Notes under the pieces: model-generated
The model's input: the letters and a program-made list of their open reading frames with translations, nothing else
Told to the model about the DNA's origin: nothing
The model's database searches: none
Position numbers and translations under genes: made by a program
From: Branchinecta lynchi
Lineage: Eukaryota; Arthropoda; Branchiopoda; Anostraca; Branchinectidae
DNA: 64,000 nucleotides
Assembly (NCBI GenBank): GCA_023053575.1
Contig: JAKZAP010000010.1
Span: 17,544,628-17,608,627, forward strand
Direction: 5' to 3'
Shown: positions 34,488 through 46,299 of the stretch, piece by piece
How the letters are laid out: every line of letters begins with the position of its first letter
Position numbering within the stretch: position 1 is the first letter of the stretch

Positions 34488-34903
34488 AACAAAACCAAAG
34501 GTTTTGATGGGATCCCAAGAATTTAATATTTGATCCAGACAACTGCGTCTTGTAGACAAGCCTATCTGGGGAATTTTATTAGTTTAACTTTACCTATCAA
34601 CATTTGTACTATTAACATTCAGAAACATCTATTTACCCCCGTATCGAACCACTAATCATCTTAAGATAAACTGCAGCTTTTAACAAATATTCAGGTTTTG
34701 GCCGGATTCCGGGCGAACTATTTGTCCGGCGAGAAAATAACTTTCATATATGGAATTAGCATGTATCCTTACAACTACGTTGAATCTCTAATCAACTTCA
34801 GATAAAAGTTTTAAAAATTTTCGGATTCGGCCGGATTCCGGGCGGACTATATATATTAGTAGAAAATGATATTGCAGATACAGAATGTGGGTAAGAGATA
34901 CTA
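34488..34903 (+). mobile_element. family A element, copy 7 (right end missing)
   Basis: Left end AACAAAACCAAAGGTTTTGA and two to three units with GGATTCCGGGCGAACTAT and GGATTCCGGGCGGACTAT. It stops at GCAGATACAGAATGTGG. The units are the close reverse complement of those at 41070-41320. Confidence 0.75.
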
Positions 34904-34959
34904 TGGTGTCTGCAAAAACGCAACTGTTATCTTCTTTTATGCTTATGCGCATAAGCATT

Positions 34960-35095
34960 CCTTTAGCAAAAGCTGACTGCGAATCATATGGTGCGATAAA
35001 CGGCCCGTCCCGGGTAAGTCAGCTGAGATCTATTCTATCGATATTCGGCGCTTCTTGGTATGGATCCCCTTCATGCTCAAGCTAGAAAGAGTTCG
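34960..35095. repeat. family H fragment
   Basis: AAGCTGACTGCGAATCATAT, CGGGTAAGTCAGCTGAGATC and CTTGGTATGGATCCCCTTCA match other family H copies with changes. Confidence 0.5.
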
Positions 35096-35162
35096 TTTGA
35101 TACCAGGTTCGGTTCTCTAACTTAAAGGCCCCCACTTGCATGTCACTGTTTTCATACCCCTA

Positions 35163-35575
35163 AGGCGTACTCTCGCCGTTCCCCGCGGACTCCACTTGAG
35201 GAGTCCCCGCGTTTTTGTTTGTCCGGGGGACTCACTCCCCGTATTCTCGCGAGTCCCCACGGACGGGGAATGCTCTCATTATCATAGCCATCATCAAAAA
35301 GGACTCCCTTTCAGATTCGGAGGGGAATCCATTTTGCTGGTGTTGGTACAAGGTAAAATTAATTAAAAATAATCAGAATAAACAAAACCAAAAATAAATT
35401 GGCTCCAGACTAATTTCGTGGACGGCTTATTTATTTTTCGAAAAAAATCCGTGTTGGAAGCATTCCCCGTGTTCTCGCTGTTTCTGTCCGCGGAGTCCGC
35501 GTGGAGTGACTCCCTCTATTCTCGCCGTTCCCTTTGATTCCCCGAGGAGTCCTCGGGAACGGCGAGAATACGCCT
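35163..35575. mobile_element. 413-bp GC-rich foldback element
   Basis: Ends AGGCGTACTCTCGCCGTTCC and GGAACGGCGAGAATACGCCT are inverted, flanked by CTA at 35160-35162 and 35576-35578. Internal GGACTCC/GGAGTCC motifs (GCGGACTCCACTTGAGGAGT; CCCCGAGGAGTCCTCGGG) form further local hairpins. The A-rich centre is unrelated. The frames inside are artefacts. Confidence 0.75.
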
Positions 35576-35578
35576 CTA

Positions 35579-36103
35579 ATGACAACGTAAGTTTTCTACC
35601 AGCCTCTGAAATCTACCTGTTTACAAAATCCTTGTGAATCTGTTTATTTGAATTCTTTGCTTTTCGGAGGTAGTCGAAATTTTCTCAGGTTGCCAGTCAA
35701 TAACTTGTTTTTTGTCTTGAGGATCCTCGACCGTCAAGACATTTCATCTTGGATTTTGCTGTATTCGCTGTGATATCTCAGCATTCAACCACGGCGCGCA
35801 CTTGTTTTAAATTTTCTGCGAGAAAAACCGAGTAGTTTTGCGCGAAGCCCGACCAGGGTCGACAAGCGCTAACAACTTCATGAGAAAAGTATTAGTATTT
35901 CTGGAAAACAGACTTCCGAACAGTTTTAATGTGAAAGCCATTCCTAGTAAGAGCTGTGCTGTAAGTCCGAAGAGGACTCATACCATGGCCGATCGCCAGA
36001 ATTAAGGCCAGCTATTGTCGTTTATAGCGTGATTAAGAAAATTACCTACGAAACAAAGAACGATTTGGGTATCCTTCACGAATGTTACCTTGTTAACAAA
36101 GAA
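35579..36103. other. unassigned
   Basis: 35860-35960 (GGGTCGACAAGCGCTAACAA, CGAACAGTTTTAATGTGAAA) weakly resembles 55410-55520, suggesting an old shared repeat. Otherwise nothing. Confidence 0.3.
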
Positions 36104-39077
36104 CAAGAGCTACGAGCTCATATGGCACTTGTACGAGTAGGCTGTACAAGAAAGTAGATGAAAACGTCACAAAATACACCCGCCATCCAAAAAGGCGGTT
36201 CGGAAATAGAAATAGGATATTTATTTTCACTCATTTCTGAGCAGTTCCGGCATCGTCTCGATTGCAAATGCACATGACTGTTCAAACTTTCATCGCAATA
36301 AATCCATTTGTTTGATCCCTAGACGTGCTACACGATTTCCGGTACTCACTCTATTTCCACCTACCGTGGCCGAATCTGGTTCGGAATAAAAAAAAATCGA
36401 CCACCTAAAGCATCTTCGTTTATACCATCTACCAAGTTTCACTCGAATCTGAGCATTTTTGGAAAGTTCCGGTACCCCCCCCCCTTCCCACCAACGTTGT
36501 CGGAGCCGGTTCGGGCCCAATCTCTTAATTCCCTCATCAAGTTTGACTGAAATTGGAGCATAGCCTATCTGCAAGTTTCCAGTACCCCCCCCCTACCTTG
36601 GCCGAATCCGGCCCAGACGCCAAATAACAAATCTAGGCCGCATAAACTCGGCACTGTCGAATTGCATCTCATTCGGTCCATCCGTTTGGTTTTTGTGCAT
36701 GTCAAAAGTCCCCCCACCCCCAATTCCCCTAATCGTGGTCGCATATGGTTCGAACGCATGTTTTACATGTCGAGGCCATCGATTCGTATCACCCATGAAG
36801 TTTCACTCGAATCAGACCACTCGTTCGCAATTTATAGAAGTCCATATTTCTCTTCTCTTGCTCCCCCAAAAATGCTCGGATCTAGGAACGGAAGTTTCCG
36901 GGGGTATGTTGTGTCAGGTTTTTAAGTCAAGATAATTCGGGTCGCTAATATGCCTGCAAAGTTTCGTTGTCGTTTTACATCTGGAACTATTCTAACTCAC
37001 GACTACCGGAATTCCAGGAAACCCCCTCCAACTCCCCCCACAGAGCCCCGAAACCATCTGGCTCCGTCAATTTCATCTAGGCCTAATGCTTGTTCCATCC
37101 ATTAAGTTTCGTCCCAATCCCTCTACTTTTAGAGTTTCTTGAGTTTTCCACACCTCCCCCTATCCCCACAGGTATCGGACCCGACTCGGACGTGACACTG
37201 AACGTCCGAGGCGATAGCTCACCAGACAAGTTTCATTCAAATCCGATCACCCGTTCAAAAGTTATGCACGCCACTAGATTCCGGACTCCCCATCCACCCA
37301 CTCCCCCCACGATGGTCGGGTCGGGAAACGGCTGTTCTCAAGTCAATCTGTTCGGATCCCTGACATACCTGCCAAGTTTCATCGCCCTAGGACATCAGGA
37401 AGTATGCCGAACTCGCGGGATCGCTAGAAATCCGGACCCCCCCCCCCAACTCCCCCACAGTGCCCTGATCCGGTCCGGTTATGTCAATGACGTGTCGAGG
37501 ACCTGTGCTTGTTTTTCCCACCAAGTTTCATCCCGATCCCTCCACTTTAAGCGTTTCTCAAAATTTCCGGTTCCCTCCTCCAACTCCTCCCAGTGTCATC
37601 GGATCCGGTCCGGTTATGTCAATGACGTGTCTAGGACCTGTGCTTGTTTTTCCCACCAAGTTTCATCCCGATCCCTCCACTTTAAGCGTTTCTCAAAATT
37701 TTCGGTTACCTCCTCCAACTCCCCCCAGTGTCATCGGATCCGGCCCGGATTTAAAGTGAGGTGTTTGAGACACGAGGTCATCCTAAATATCAATTTTCAT
37801 CAAGATCCGATCACCCGTTCAAAAGTTATGCACGCCACTAGATTCCGGACTCCCCATCCACCCACTCCCCCCACGATGGTCGGGTCGGGGAAACGGCTGT
37901 TCTCAAGTCAATCTGTTCGGATCCTTGACATACCTGCCAAGTTTCATCGCCCTAGGACACCAGGAAGTATGCCGAACTCGCAGGATCGCTAGAAATCCGG
38001 ACCCCCATCCCAACTCCCCCACAGTGCCCTGATCCGGTCCGGTTATGTCAATGACGTGTCTAGGACCTGTGCTTGTTTTTCCCACCAAGTTTCATCCCGA
38101 TCCCTCCACTTTAAGCGTTTCTCAAAATTTCCGGTTCCCCACCCCAACTCCCCCACAGTGCCCTGATCCGGTCCGGTTATGTCAATGACGTTTCTAGGAC
38201 CTGTGGTTGTTTTTCCCACCAAGTTTCATCCCGATCCCTCCACTTTATGCGTTTCTCCCTCCTCCAACTCCCCCCAGTGTCATCGGATCCGGCCCGGATT
38301 TAAAGTGAGGTGTCTGAGACACGAGGTCATCCTAAATATCAATTTTCATCAAGATCCGATCACCCGTTCGCAAGCTAAAAATACCTCAAATTTTGGCTTC
38401 ACCCTCCCTCCACTCCCCCCCCCCAGATGGTCGAATCGGGGAATTGATGATTTCCTATTTAAGCTGGTCGGGTCCCAGACATGCCTGTCAATTTCCATCG
38501 TCCCAGCACATCAGGAAGCACGGAACTCGCGGGATCACTACAAATTCGGACTTCTCCCCCCCCCCCCAACTCCCCCAAAGTGAGCGGATCCGTTCCGGTT
38601 ATATCAGTCACGTATCTAGGACTTTTGCTTGTACTTTCCACCAAGTTTCATTCGGATCCCTCCACTCTAAGTGTTTTCCAAGATTTCCGGTTTCCCCCTT
38701 TAACTCCCCCCAGTGTCACCGGATCCGGTCTGGATTTAAAATGGAGGGTCTGAGACACGAAGTCCTTCCATGTACTAAGTTTCATTAAGATCCGATCACC
38801 CGTTCGTAAGCTAAAAATATCTCATTTTTCCTATTTTTTCCGGATTCCCCCTCCCTCCACTCCCCTCCAGATGGTCGGATCGAGGAAGCGACAATTTCTA
38901 ATTTAATCTGGTCCAGTTCCTGATATGCTTGCCAAGTTTCATCGTCCTAGCTTATCTGGAAGTGCCCGAACTAGCAAAACCGGGACCGACAGACCGACAG
39001 ACCGACAGACCGACAGACCGACTGACGGACAGAAATAACAATCGCTATATGGCACTTGAGTAAGCTCAAGTGCCATA
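36104..39077 (+). mobile_element. family B element, copy 1 (full length, about 3 kb)
   Basis: Starts CAAGAGCTACGAGCTCATAT, GGCACTTGTAC. Many degenerate units follow, each with AAGTTTCATC, CCGATCCCTCCACTTTAAGC, AACTCCCCC and ATCGGATCCGG. Towards the end is the ACCGACAG microsatellite (38990-39020), then ATATGGCACTTGAG-TAA-GCTCAAGTGCCAT, a terminal hairpin ending at 39077. A block at 37245-37500 is repeated nearly unchanged at 37809-38060. The 300-aa open frame is a stop-poor repeat shadow, not a gene. Confidence 0.8.
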
Positions 39078-39384
39078 AAAAAGAATCAGGCACCACCATT
39101 TGTATGCGAGGGTGGGGTAGGGTATTCGATCTCCCCACCTCCCAAACATGAGAAATAGTATTTTTTAAAGGCTTTAACCTCTAAGTTCTAGTTTCACTGG
39201 AGGTATGACTTAGGTAAGTCCGCGGGGAGACCCCCTCAACCGATATAAATCCCTGGACACGACTCTGGACACCACCATCCCTGAACCAGAATTCCAAATA
39301 CGCAGGCAGGCCTGCCAGCCCTACTTATAGATCAAACACATTTCACTACGATCTAGGGTGTGATTCATTGCCACGAGCGACTAT
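39078..39384. other. unassigned
   Basis: No feature recognised. Confidence 0.3.
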
Positions 39385-39677
39385 GTACCTGTTCCACTCT
39401 TCTTACCGTAGTAACTACGCATGACGTCACGAATCCTGGCTTCTTGTCCTCAAGGTTGGAACGCATTTTTGTATTTTCGTCAAAATATGGTGCCGGGGGC
39501 CAATCACGCCACAGAGATCGCAGTCACTACGGTAATTACGCTCCCCAGCGTGGTGAGCAAATAGTTACTATCAGCTACTATTTCGAGTAGGTTGGAACGG
39601 TCAGCGTAGTAACTTTCACGAGGTTGGAATGAAAATAATGACTAATAGTTACTATTGACAGAAGGATGGAACACGTC
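39385..39677 (-). mobile_element. family D MITE, 293 bp
   Basis: Flanked by TAT (39382-39384, 39678-39680). Contains TTACCGTAGTAACTACGCAT, TGACGTCACGAATCCTGGCT and the GTTACTATTGACAG end. It is more diverged than the other two copies. Confidence 0.75.
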
Positions 39678-39868
39678 TATATGGGCTGTTATGGAGCCAA
39701 ACCACTATTTTGAGGAAGTTGTTTCTTTTCCGATCGCCATTTTGAGGCTCAAATTGACCTCTTCCCCTGGAGAGCCATTGTGTTGTTTGTTTTGAGGCTC
39801 AGTACTGTTTTCCTTTACATATAATACTTCCGTATTTATCAAACAAAACTTTATTAAGTAGAAGGCTT

Positions 39869-40389
39869 TTAAAGTTTAACTGAAAATGCAGCTTATTTTT
39901 ATTATTTATTATTACAATTATTACTTATTTTACATTGATCTTTGAATACACTGAGATGTTTGACTCATAGGGATTTTGTATTTTTTCACCCGGGGCTCTA
40001 GTAATAACGTTAATAGTGTGTGCAGCTAGCACGGCAACCCAAAATTCAAACTAGACGCGGCGAATTTGAATTTCAACAAAGACTGCATTTCCAGGGTTAA
40101 AGATCGGAAAAGTCACGCCTCTAGAAACTAGGAAGATGACGAGAAGCTAATTTTCCGGCTATGGTTTACTTTTGTAGTTGCTGACGGTTGCTGATTATTT
40201 GAAGCGTAGAGGGACAAGCACACATAGGTACCACAGATCCGAAAGAATAATTTCATTTTGTGAAATAGGTTATCGGTCGATAACGGACAAACGAGGTAAC
40301 GCATTTTATCGGAGTTTCCAGCTTATTTAAGTAAATAAATTATGTATAACTAGACTATCAGATCTTAGTTCTATTCGGTTAAACTTTAA
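39869..40389 (+). mobile_element. family G element, 521 bp reference copy
   Basis: Bounded by TTAAAGTTTAACTGAAAATG and TATTCGGTTAAACTTTAA, TTAA at both ends, terminal inverted repeats about 16 bp. It has no nested insertions, so it shows the empty sites of insertions found in the other copies. Confidence 0.7.
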
Positions 40390-40989
40390 CAGCGTGGACC
40401 ATCTGTTTTGTTCTAAGCAACCCCCATTATCTAAGATTTGCAATCTCGACACAGCACTTTCTACCTTTTGTTACATACACATATTTTGTTATTACACAAG
40501 ATAAGGTGTCCTTCACCTGTGAAGCACGTTTCCGACTGTTTTTTCAGTTCCCATAAAATACTTTTATTTTTCATTTAACGGCCCCGGACTACTTTACATA
40601 GACCTTTAAACTGATTTGTTACCGTTTGTCAAAACCCATCCCGACACTAAACTGCGAGCCACATATTTCATCTTATACAACTACGATCAGATGATCCGCA
40701 CCGCCAAACATAAATCAGCCATCAATCAGTGTTGATCGCTGCTTGTCCTGATCCCTTTACTTCCCTATATTCATCAATCAGGTGAAGGGTAATGGGATAT
40801 TTGGTATTATAGCAAAAAATTTCAAACACTACTCACATGGTGATTGAGAATTAGGGGAAGGCTTTTTCTCCACACTGGTAATAACAAAGGGCGGCCACTG
40901 CGACTGCCACTTAAATTGTCAGTTCAGAGATTTACATTTGACGATATCTCAGCATATAGAAATTCGGCGAATCTAGCCAGGCTACATAA
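40390..40989. other. unassigned
   Basis: No feature recognised. Confidence 0.3.
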
Positions 40990-41515
40990 CAACAAGATCG
41001 AAGGTTTCTATGGAATCCCAGAAGGGAGTATTTAATGAACTCATCCAGACCACCCTTCGAAATTTACCCACAGTCTGTATCTGCAATATCATTTTCTACC
41101 CAGACATATAGTCCGCCCGGAATCCGGCGAATCCGAAAAATCTTAAAAACTTTTATCTGAACTTAATTAGAGATTCAACGTAGTTGTAAGGATGCATGCT
41201 AATTCCGTATATGAAAGTTATTTTCTCGCCGGACAAATAGTTCGCCCGGAATCCGGCCAAAACCTGAATATTTGTTAAAAGCTGCAGTTTATCTGAAGAT
41301 GATTAGAGGTTCGACAGGGAGGTAAGTAGATATGATGAGTCCGTTTTGAGCTTTAGTTTTTTGCCAGACAAGTAGTATATCCGGAATCCGGCCTAAATCC
41401 GATATCTGGCAGAATTAAGGCAAGAAGTTTCGATCAAGCTCGTCAGATAACAGACAGACAAACTTTATGAAGTCACGGGTATCCCTAGCTTGTTGGAATC
41501 CCACGAACTCTTGAT
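40990..41515 (+). mobile_element. family A element with inverted core
   Basis: The outer ends read in plus orientation: AACAAGATCGAAGGTTTCTA at 40991 and GTCACGGGTATCCC...GGAATCCCA near 41510. The units between them (41056-41445) run in minus orientation (ATAGTTCGCCCGGAATCCGG). Confidence 0.65.
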
Positions 41516-43032
41516 GGATCTTCATTTACGTCCCAACCCTGAAGCCCTTCCCTCACTATCGTTCAGGAAGCAGCTATTCATAGGTCCCGAAACATCAGCG
41601 TTTTAAGAATACCGGAGTACAAATCTGTCGGTATAACAAAACCGCCCACCCTTTGAACTCAACTTACGCCATAAACCAGATCATGGAGCAAATCTGGGGG
41701 TTATAATTTGACTAATTCTAAAGCAGATCAATTTGTTGTTAAGGATTAAACTTAAAAAATCTTTTTTTCGGGATTTTAACTGAATTATTATAAAGTGTGG
41801 TTCTGCTCCTTCTTTCGCTTGTGTTTTTTTGTGTTTCATTTTTTGCGAGGTTTTTGGTCTTTCATTTCTTTTCCTTTTCTACTTTGTTTTATTTGTTTCC
41901 TAAGAACACACAATTTGAATGAAAGTTAAGCCCTATCTATTGTTACTGAGCCAGATTTATTGGTGAGGCTAGGAGCAAATGGTGTCATTTTGTCTTCGTG
42001 AATAAACGAAACTAGAAACTAGAACCATACTAACTGAAACTGGATTAATATAAAGGAAAGGGAGTACGGAATCGGTGCTTAAGATTGGTTGACGGAGTAG
42101 ATTTTAGGAGGGGGATGAAAGTTCACTTGAAGTGAGTTTCGTGTAGTGTATAGGTAGTCCACTACCTTGTTCGTTATTAGAATTTTTTTTTAAGAACAGC
42201 GAGTTGCTTTTTTCTACGCATAAGTGATTTTTCCGTTGGCATACTGCTCACGAAGAAGAAATGAACGAATGACAACCCCGGGCTTCACACTGTAAGGGGT
42301 AGGCATAATGAAAATTGCAAAATCCAGCCATCCTGTATTTCTACTCCTCGCCGTTAATAACATTAAGAGCTTCCGAGAATTGCTAACCTCGCTTCCATTC
42401 CCAACTCCTGTTTATGGGATATAATTCTGCTTTCTAATGTCTTAACAATTCCGGAATTTCCAAAACCGACGAATGTCTGGTGCAATGTTGTAGCTACTCT
42501 GCACAATATTTAGAAATAGGATTACGTTCCTTAACTATGAAACGAGATGCTGAACTTTATTTAGCACGGCTCAAGGCGATGACTGAAGATCGTTCACTCG
42601 TTTGAGTGTGTGATTTCGTGTCAGTTTGCTAGCTTTCTTGGTTTTATTCTCTTCTGGTTTATTTTCTTTTATACTCTCTTTCGTTTGTTGTCAACAGTTT
42701 TTTACTGAATAAATGCTCAAGTTTTGAATAAAGAAACGGATCCAGTACACGCTATATATTACTACAGTGTTTTTGCAAATGCGTATTTTCATTTAAAAAA
42801 AAACTATTTAATACCAGTATGTGCCACAATAACTCGACTAGTCCGTACTTTCTATAGTGCAATTATTTCGATGCAGCTTAGATCTGCGTTTCCTTTGTTA
42901 CCATTCATGTTTCTCTTTTCTTTTCTTTTGCATATTTTCTCATTCAAATTCTCCGCCTTTATGCACCCTAATGGGAAACAAATCAACAGTAATAATACAA
43001 AAAAATACTAAAGAAATAATACATCTACTTAC
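41516..43032. other. two possible retroposon tails, otherwise unassigned
   Basis: 41940-42030 ends with CGAAACTAGAAACTAGAA after a T-rich stretch. 42560-42725 has ATCGTTCACTCGTTTGAGTG and ends TGAATAAATGCTC. Both resemble 3' ends of retroposons but no coding part remains. Confidence 0.35.
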
Positions 43033-43239
43033 GACTCATATCGATTGTAACCGTCCTTCGAGGAGGCAGAGTTAAGTTAGTATTCGATGCTTCGCATGAC
43101 AGTTGAGAACCGAAGTCCGTTCGCCTTAAACTTGCCAGTCGTAGGACATTCTGAATTACTCCAACTTGGGTCACCACCTCGGGAATAGGGTCGATGAGGC
43201 GTCCGTCCTGGAACCACTCAACTCGAGGCTCCGGCTTAC
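43033..43239 (-). CDS. Sidestep-family Ig protein, exon for second half of Ig domain 2
   Basis: Seen: the minus-strand exon is 207 bp, with acceptor ...CCTTTTAAG before 43239 and donor GTAAGTAGATG after 43033. Its first two bases complete the glycine codon left open by 52579-52689. It then reads KPEPRVEWFQDGRLIDPIP, later LRRTDFGSQLSCEASNTNL, and ends near TVTIDMS. The tryptophan of strand C (VEWF) and the second domain cysteine (LSCEASNTN) are both present. Known: L.C.ASNTNLT..P....V..D is a strong signature of the second Ig domain of Sidestep-like proteins. The exon leaves in phase 1, which fits the exon at 10957-11108. Together the two Ig2 exons form one intact domain of about 105 residues with no stop or frameshift. 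The intron upstream of it is about 9.3 kb and holds MITEs and Helentron-like repeats. Confidence 0.88.
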
Positions 43240-43299
43240 CTTAAAAGGAATCAAATATAACCGATTAATTAAACATAATTTACTTACACGACCCAGCTT

Positions 43300-44290
43300 C
43301 TTGGGGTAGAGGACATTATGCAATAGTCCCAAACAGACGAGCCTTCCTAGATTTTAAATTCACACAAAACTTTCCTGTCAACCTCCTTACCAGCCGCCCC
43401 CCCCCCCCACAGTGCAATCACGATGAAAAACTATCAAGAAGTAGTTCTATGGTGTTGTAAGTTTTAACAGCATACAGTAGTAACTGATACCACTACATGC
43501 TACTATTAGCAACACTGGATGCTAGTAAAGCAAGACAGGATGCTGCTGGTAACTGGATACCGCTGCTTAAGATCGGCCCAGTCTGAGGCATATTAAATGA
43601 TAGTTTATGTACTATTACATATCAATACATGCAACTTCTTCGTACAATTATCATACAACTACACATCTTTCAACGGGATGGGAGACCGTACTTCTGTCTG
43701 ATGTACGGGAGTTTGGAGGAGATTGTAGTGTACATATTTGACAGAAGAGTGCTCCCTGTGTGGTCCAGATTTTCCCAGATTTTGAATACCCGCGCAAAAT
43801 TTGTCTGTCAACCTCAATAAAGGTCATTCCTTACCCTCCGCGACCTCTTCTCGATAGCAGGAATGGGAGGAAGAAATCCGGTCTGATGTGCTGGAGTTTG
43901 TATGAGAGTCTAGTGCAGATGTTCGACAAACAAACAAAAAACATTATTGCAAACCCGCAAAAAGTGCTCCCTGTGCAATAGTCCAAAAAGCCGAACCTTT
44001 CCAGATTTTGAATTCTCAAGCAAGATTTTCTATCAACGTCACTACCGGTAATTCCTTACCCTCCGACCTCTTCTCCGTACTTGAAATATGAGGAAGAAAT
44101 CCGGTCTGAGGTGCGGAATGCACATGTTCTGCGACTGTTAACGATTGGTTAACGATTTTAAAACTGAATCCGGAAAAAAAATAGATTTTCAAACTAAATT
44201 TCTATTATTTTGTCAGTTATTTTTGTTCTTTTGTCGGTTTCTGACATGCCTCTCGGTCTGCTTAGCAATTTAAATTGTGTATGTTTTATT
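43300..44290. repeat. degenerate units probably derived from a retrotransposon 3' end
   Basis: TGCAATAGTCC-AAA..CGAGCCTTCC/CGAACCTTTCCAGATTTTGAA recurs at 43318, 43757 (partial) and 43975. TTCCTTACCCTCCG.CCTCTTCTC recurs at about 43828 and 44050. GCACATGTTCTGCGACTGT at about 44125 and GCCTCTCGGTCTGCTTAGCA at about 44250 match the retrotransposon ends at 60.5 and 62.3 kb. Confidence 0.5.
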
Positions 44291-46299
44291 TATAACTAGC
44301 CAAATGCACATGGCGACATAGAAGTAAAAAAAGGACAAACAACACAAAGGAAAATCAACATGTAAACATACAATTCAGACTGAACTTCTAAAAGGGCCTA
44401 AGAATTCATGAAAAACATCACGGGATTCACGGGATGTGCACAGTAGCAACGCCAAAGTTCTGTCTAGTGACAGAGTGACATCTTGGACGTTAGACTACTG
44501 GACCAATTTATGGCTGCGACAGGAACCCCAGCTCAATCTTCAGTAGCAGCACGACAACGGAAAATCATTCCAGCCACCACACGCCGTTATAAAGTAGAGA
44601 ATTTGCAACCTCCCTAATGTTATCAAACTGTCACTAATCAAAACTTATCGCACTCCCACACGATTTGTTATCAACCTAATCTCTATCCTCCCTCCAAATT
44701 CAACTAATACCCTCCACTCATGAATGCAAGACATTTACGTTATCCATAAGATTGCCTGCCTAATCTCTGGTGGAAGAAGAACAGGAACTCTTTTGGAACA
44801 AACTCGGCGATGTTATCAGCGGGGAATTCGCTACACAAGGATTTGGCAGTTTTCCAGGAGAATTAAGGATCCAATTCCACTTGGGTAGAGAGGATCGCCA
44901 AAGAAGGATATATATTTGCCAAAAGAAAGGTCTCGGCAAGGCCGTATCCAGGGGGGGTAGGGGGTTGATCCCCCCCCCACGAACCACAAAAAGAACGATT
45001 GTGAAACTCTGGAATACAGTAGAGGTATCCTTATGTGAACGTTTGTTGACAATGGACTTTGCCATTTTCATACACTTTGCTGTGTCTAAAGCTAAGTACC
45101 AGTTAGCCAAAGTAGGTAATTAAGGGCATCTGAAAACACATGTGTAGGTATTTTGGATCTTCATTTTATCATTTAGCCGAAAACTGCACTGTTTAAAGTA
45201 ACTGTTCACATAAACATACCTCTACTATACTCTTAAAACAAGGATTTTCTACGTACCAGAACCAATTCAAAATAAAAAGTAATACTAAACTAATAACAAT
45301 CAGTAAAAAACTTGGATTATTTATCGAATTCAAAAATTTCTAAATTCGGGCTTTTACATTATCGACACAAGGTAACAGATTCAAGCAAAGATTGAAATCA
45401 TTAGTTAGCCTTTAAAATAGTCCACAACAGAAAGTTTAAGTAATGGGATTTTAAATGTTGATTTTGAAGAAAAAATTAAACTTAAACTGTCATGACAGAT
45501 AGTATTTAGACTTCCTGATAACACACACAATGTTGGTCGTGGAAACTGACAGATGATGAATTTTTATTTGCGCACTAGAACCGGGAAACGAAGCAGTAGG
45601 CTAAAATGCACAAGACAAAAACAAACAGACAACACAGAAAAAATAAAAAGCGAATAATCGTGTATACAACAAATCTCCTTCCCTAATGGAAAACGGAAAA
45701 ATGATCAAAGGTAGAAACGTGGATTTCCTGGGCAATGAGCGACAAATATGCATACATTTGCATAAGTTTATTAGATAATATTTCGTCTCAGAATACAAAA
45801 CTGCGCATGCTCATGTTACATGTCATCAACCTCTAACTGTATAGACCCTATCGATTCGCCTAGAGGAACTAAGGGGACAAGAAAAACATGGCAACCACAA
45901 AAAGTTCGGCATTTGCCCAGAAGACTGCCAAATTCCACGACTATCATTACATACTTCCACTCGCTTGGAACCAAAGTTATGAGCTTGATATGTAACTTTC
46001 CTTTGGTCCCTTTGATTAGTCCCTCCTCTCCGTGACCTTAATTCTCAGGTCAGGGACCGCACGTCCTAGCAGCCTCTCAGAAGTTCCAGGGGAACCGCAA
46101 TGTGCCCCTTCTAGTTCAGGGATCACGTAACAACTGCAAATCTAATTTGCCCCTTACACCTAATGAACGTCTAACAGAGGTTTGCTATTCGGCATCCCCA
46201 TAGAGATGTCAGCAGGGATATGCAACTTTAGCAAACCCGGCTGAAACATTCTCGAACACGTGAAATCCCAATCCCGTGCGTCTTTACTTTTAATTTAAT
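44291..46299. other. mostly unassigned; hAT MITE end at 44937-44995
   Basis: GGCAAGGCCGTATCCAGGGG then a GATCCCCC run and CGAACCACAAA is a family E end; the other end is missing. Frames at 44760-45123 overlap on both strands and are shadows. The rest is AT-rich with no call. Confidence 0.4.

Larger units (their letters stand above)
11109..43032 (-). other. 31.9-kb intron between Ig2 and Ig3 exons
   Basis: This is the span between two exons whose phases match exactly (one base plus two bases of a leucine codon). It begins on the minus strand with GTAAGTAGATG at 43032 and ends with TTTTGTTTTGCAG at 11109. It is filled with the repeat families listed separately and has only retrotransposon-like coding remnants plus one weak plus-strand open frame at 30488-30682. 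I saw no further Ig-type exon inside it on the minus strand. Confidence 0.75.

Noticed and set aside
37090..37992. 300-codon open frame, the longest in the window
   Set aside because: It lies wholly inside family B tandem units, repeats itself (CACFSHQVSSRSLHF twice), and neighbouring units give similar frames in other phases; it is a stop-poor repeat.
38990..39020. CCGACAGA direct repeats considered as a CRISPR array
   Set aside because: There are no spacers; it is an 8-bp microsatellite at the end of family B in eukaryotic DNA.
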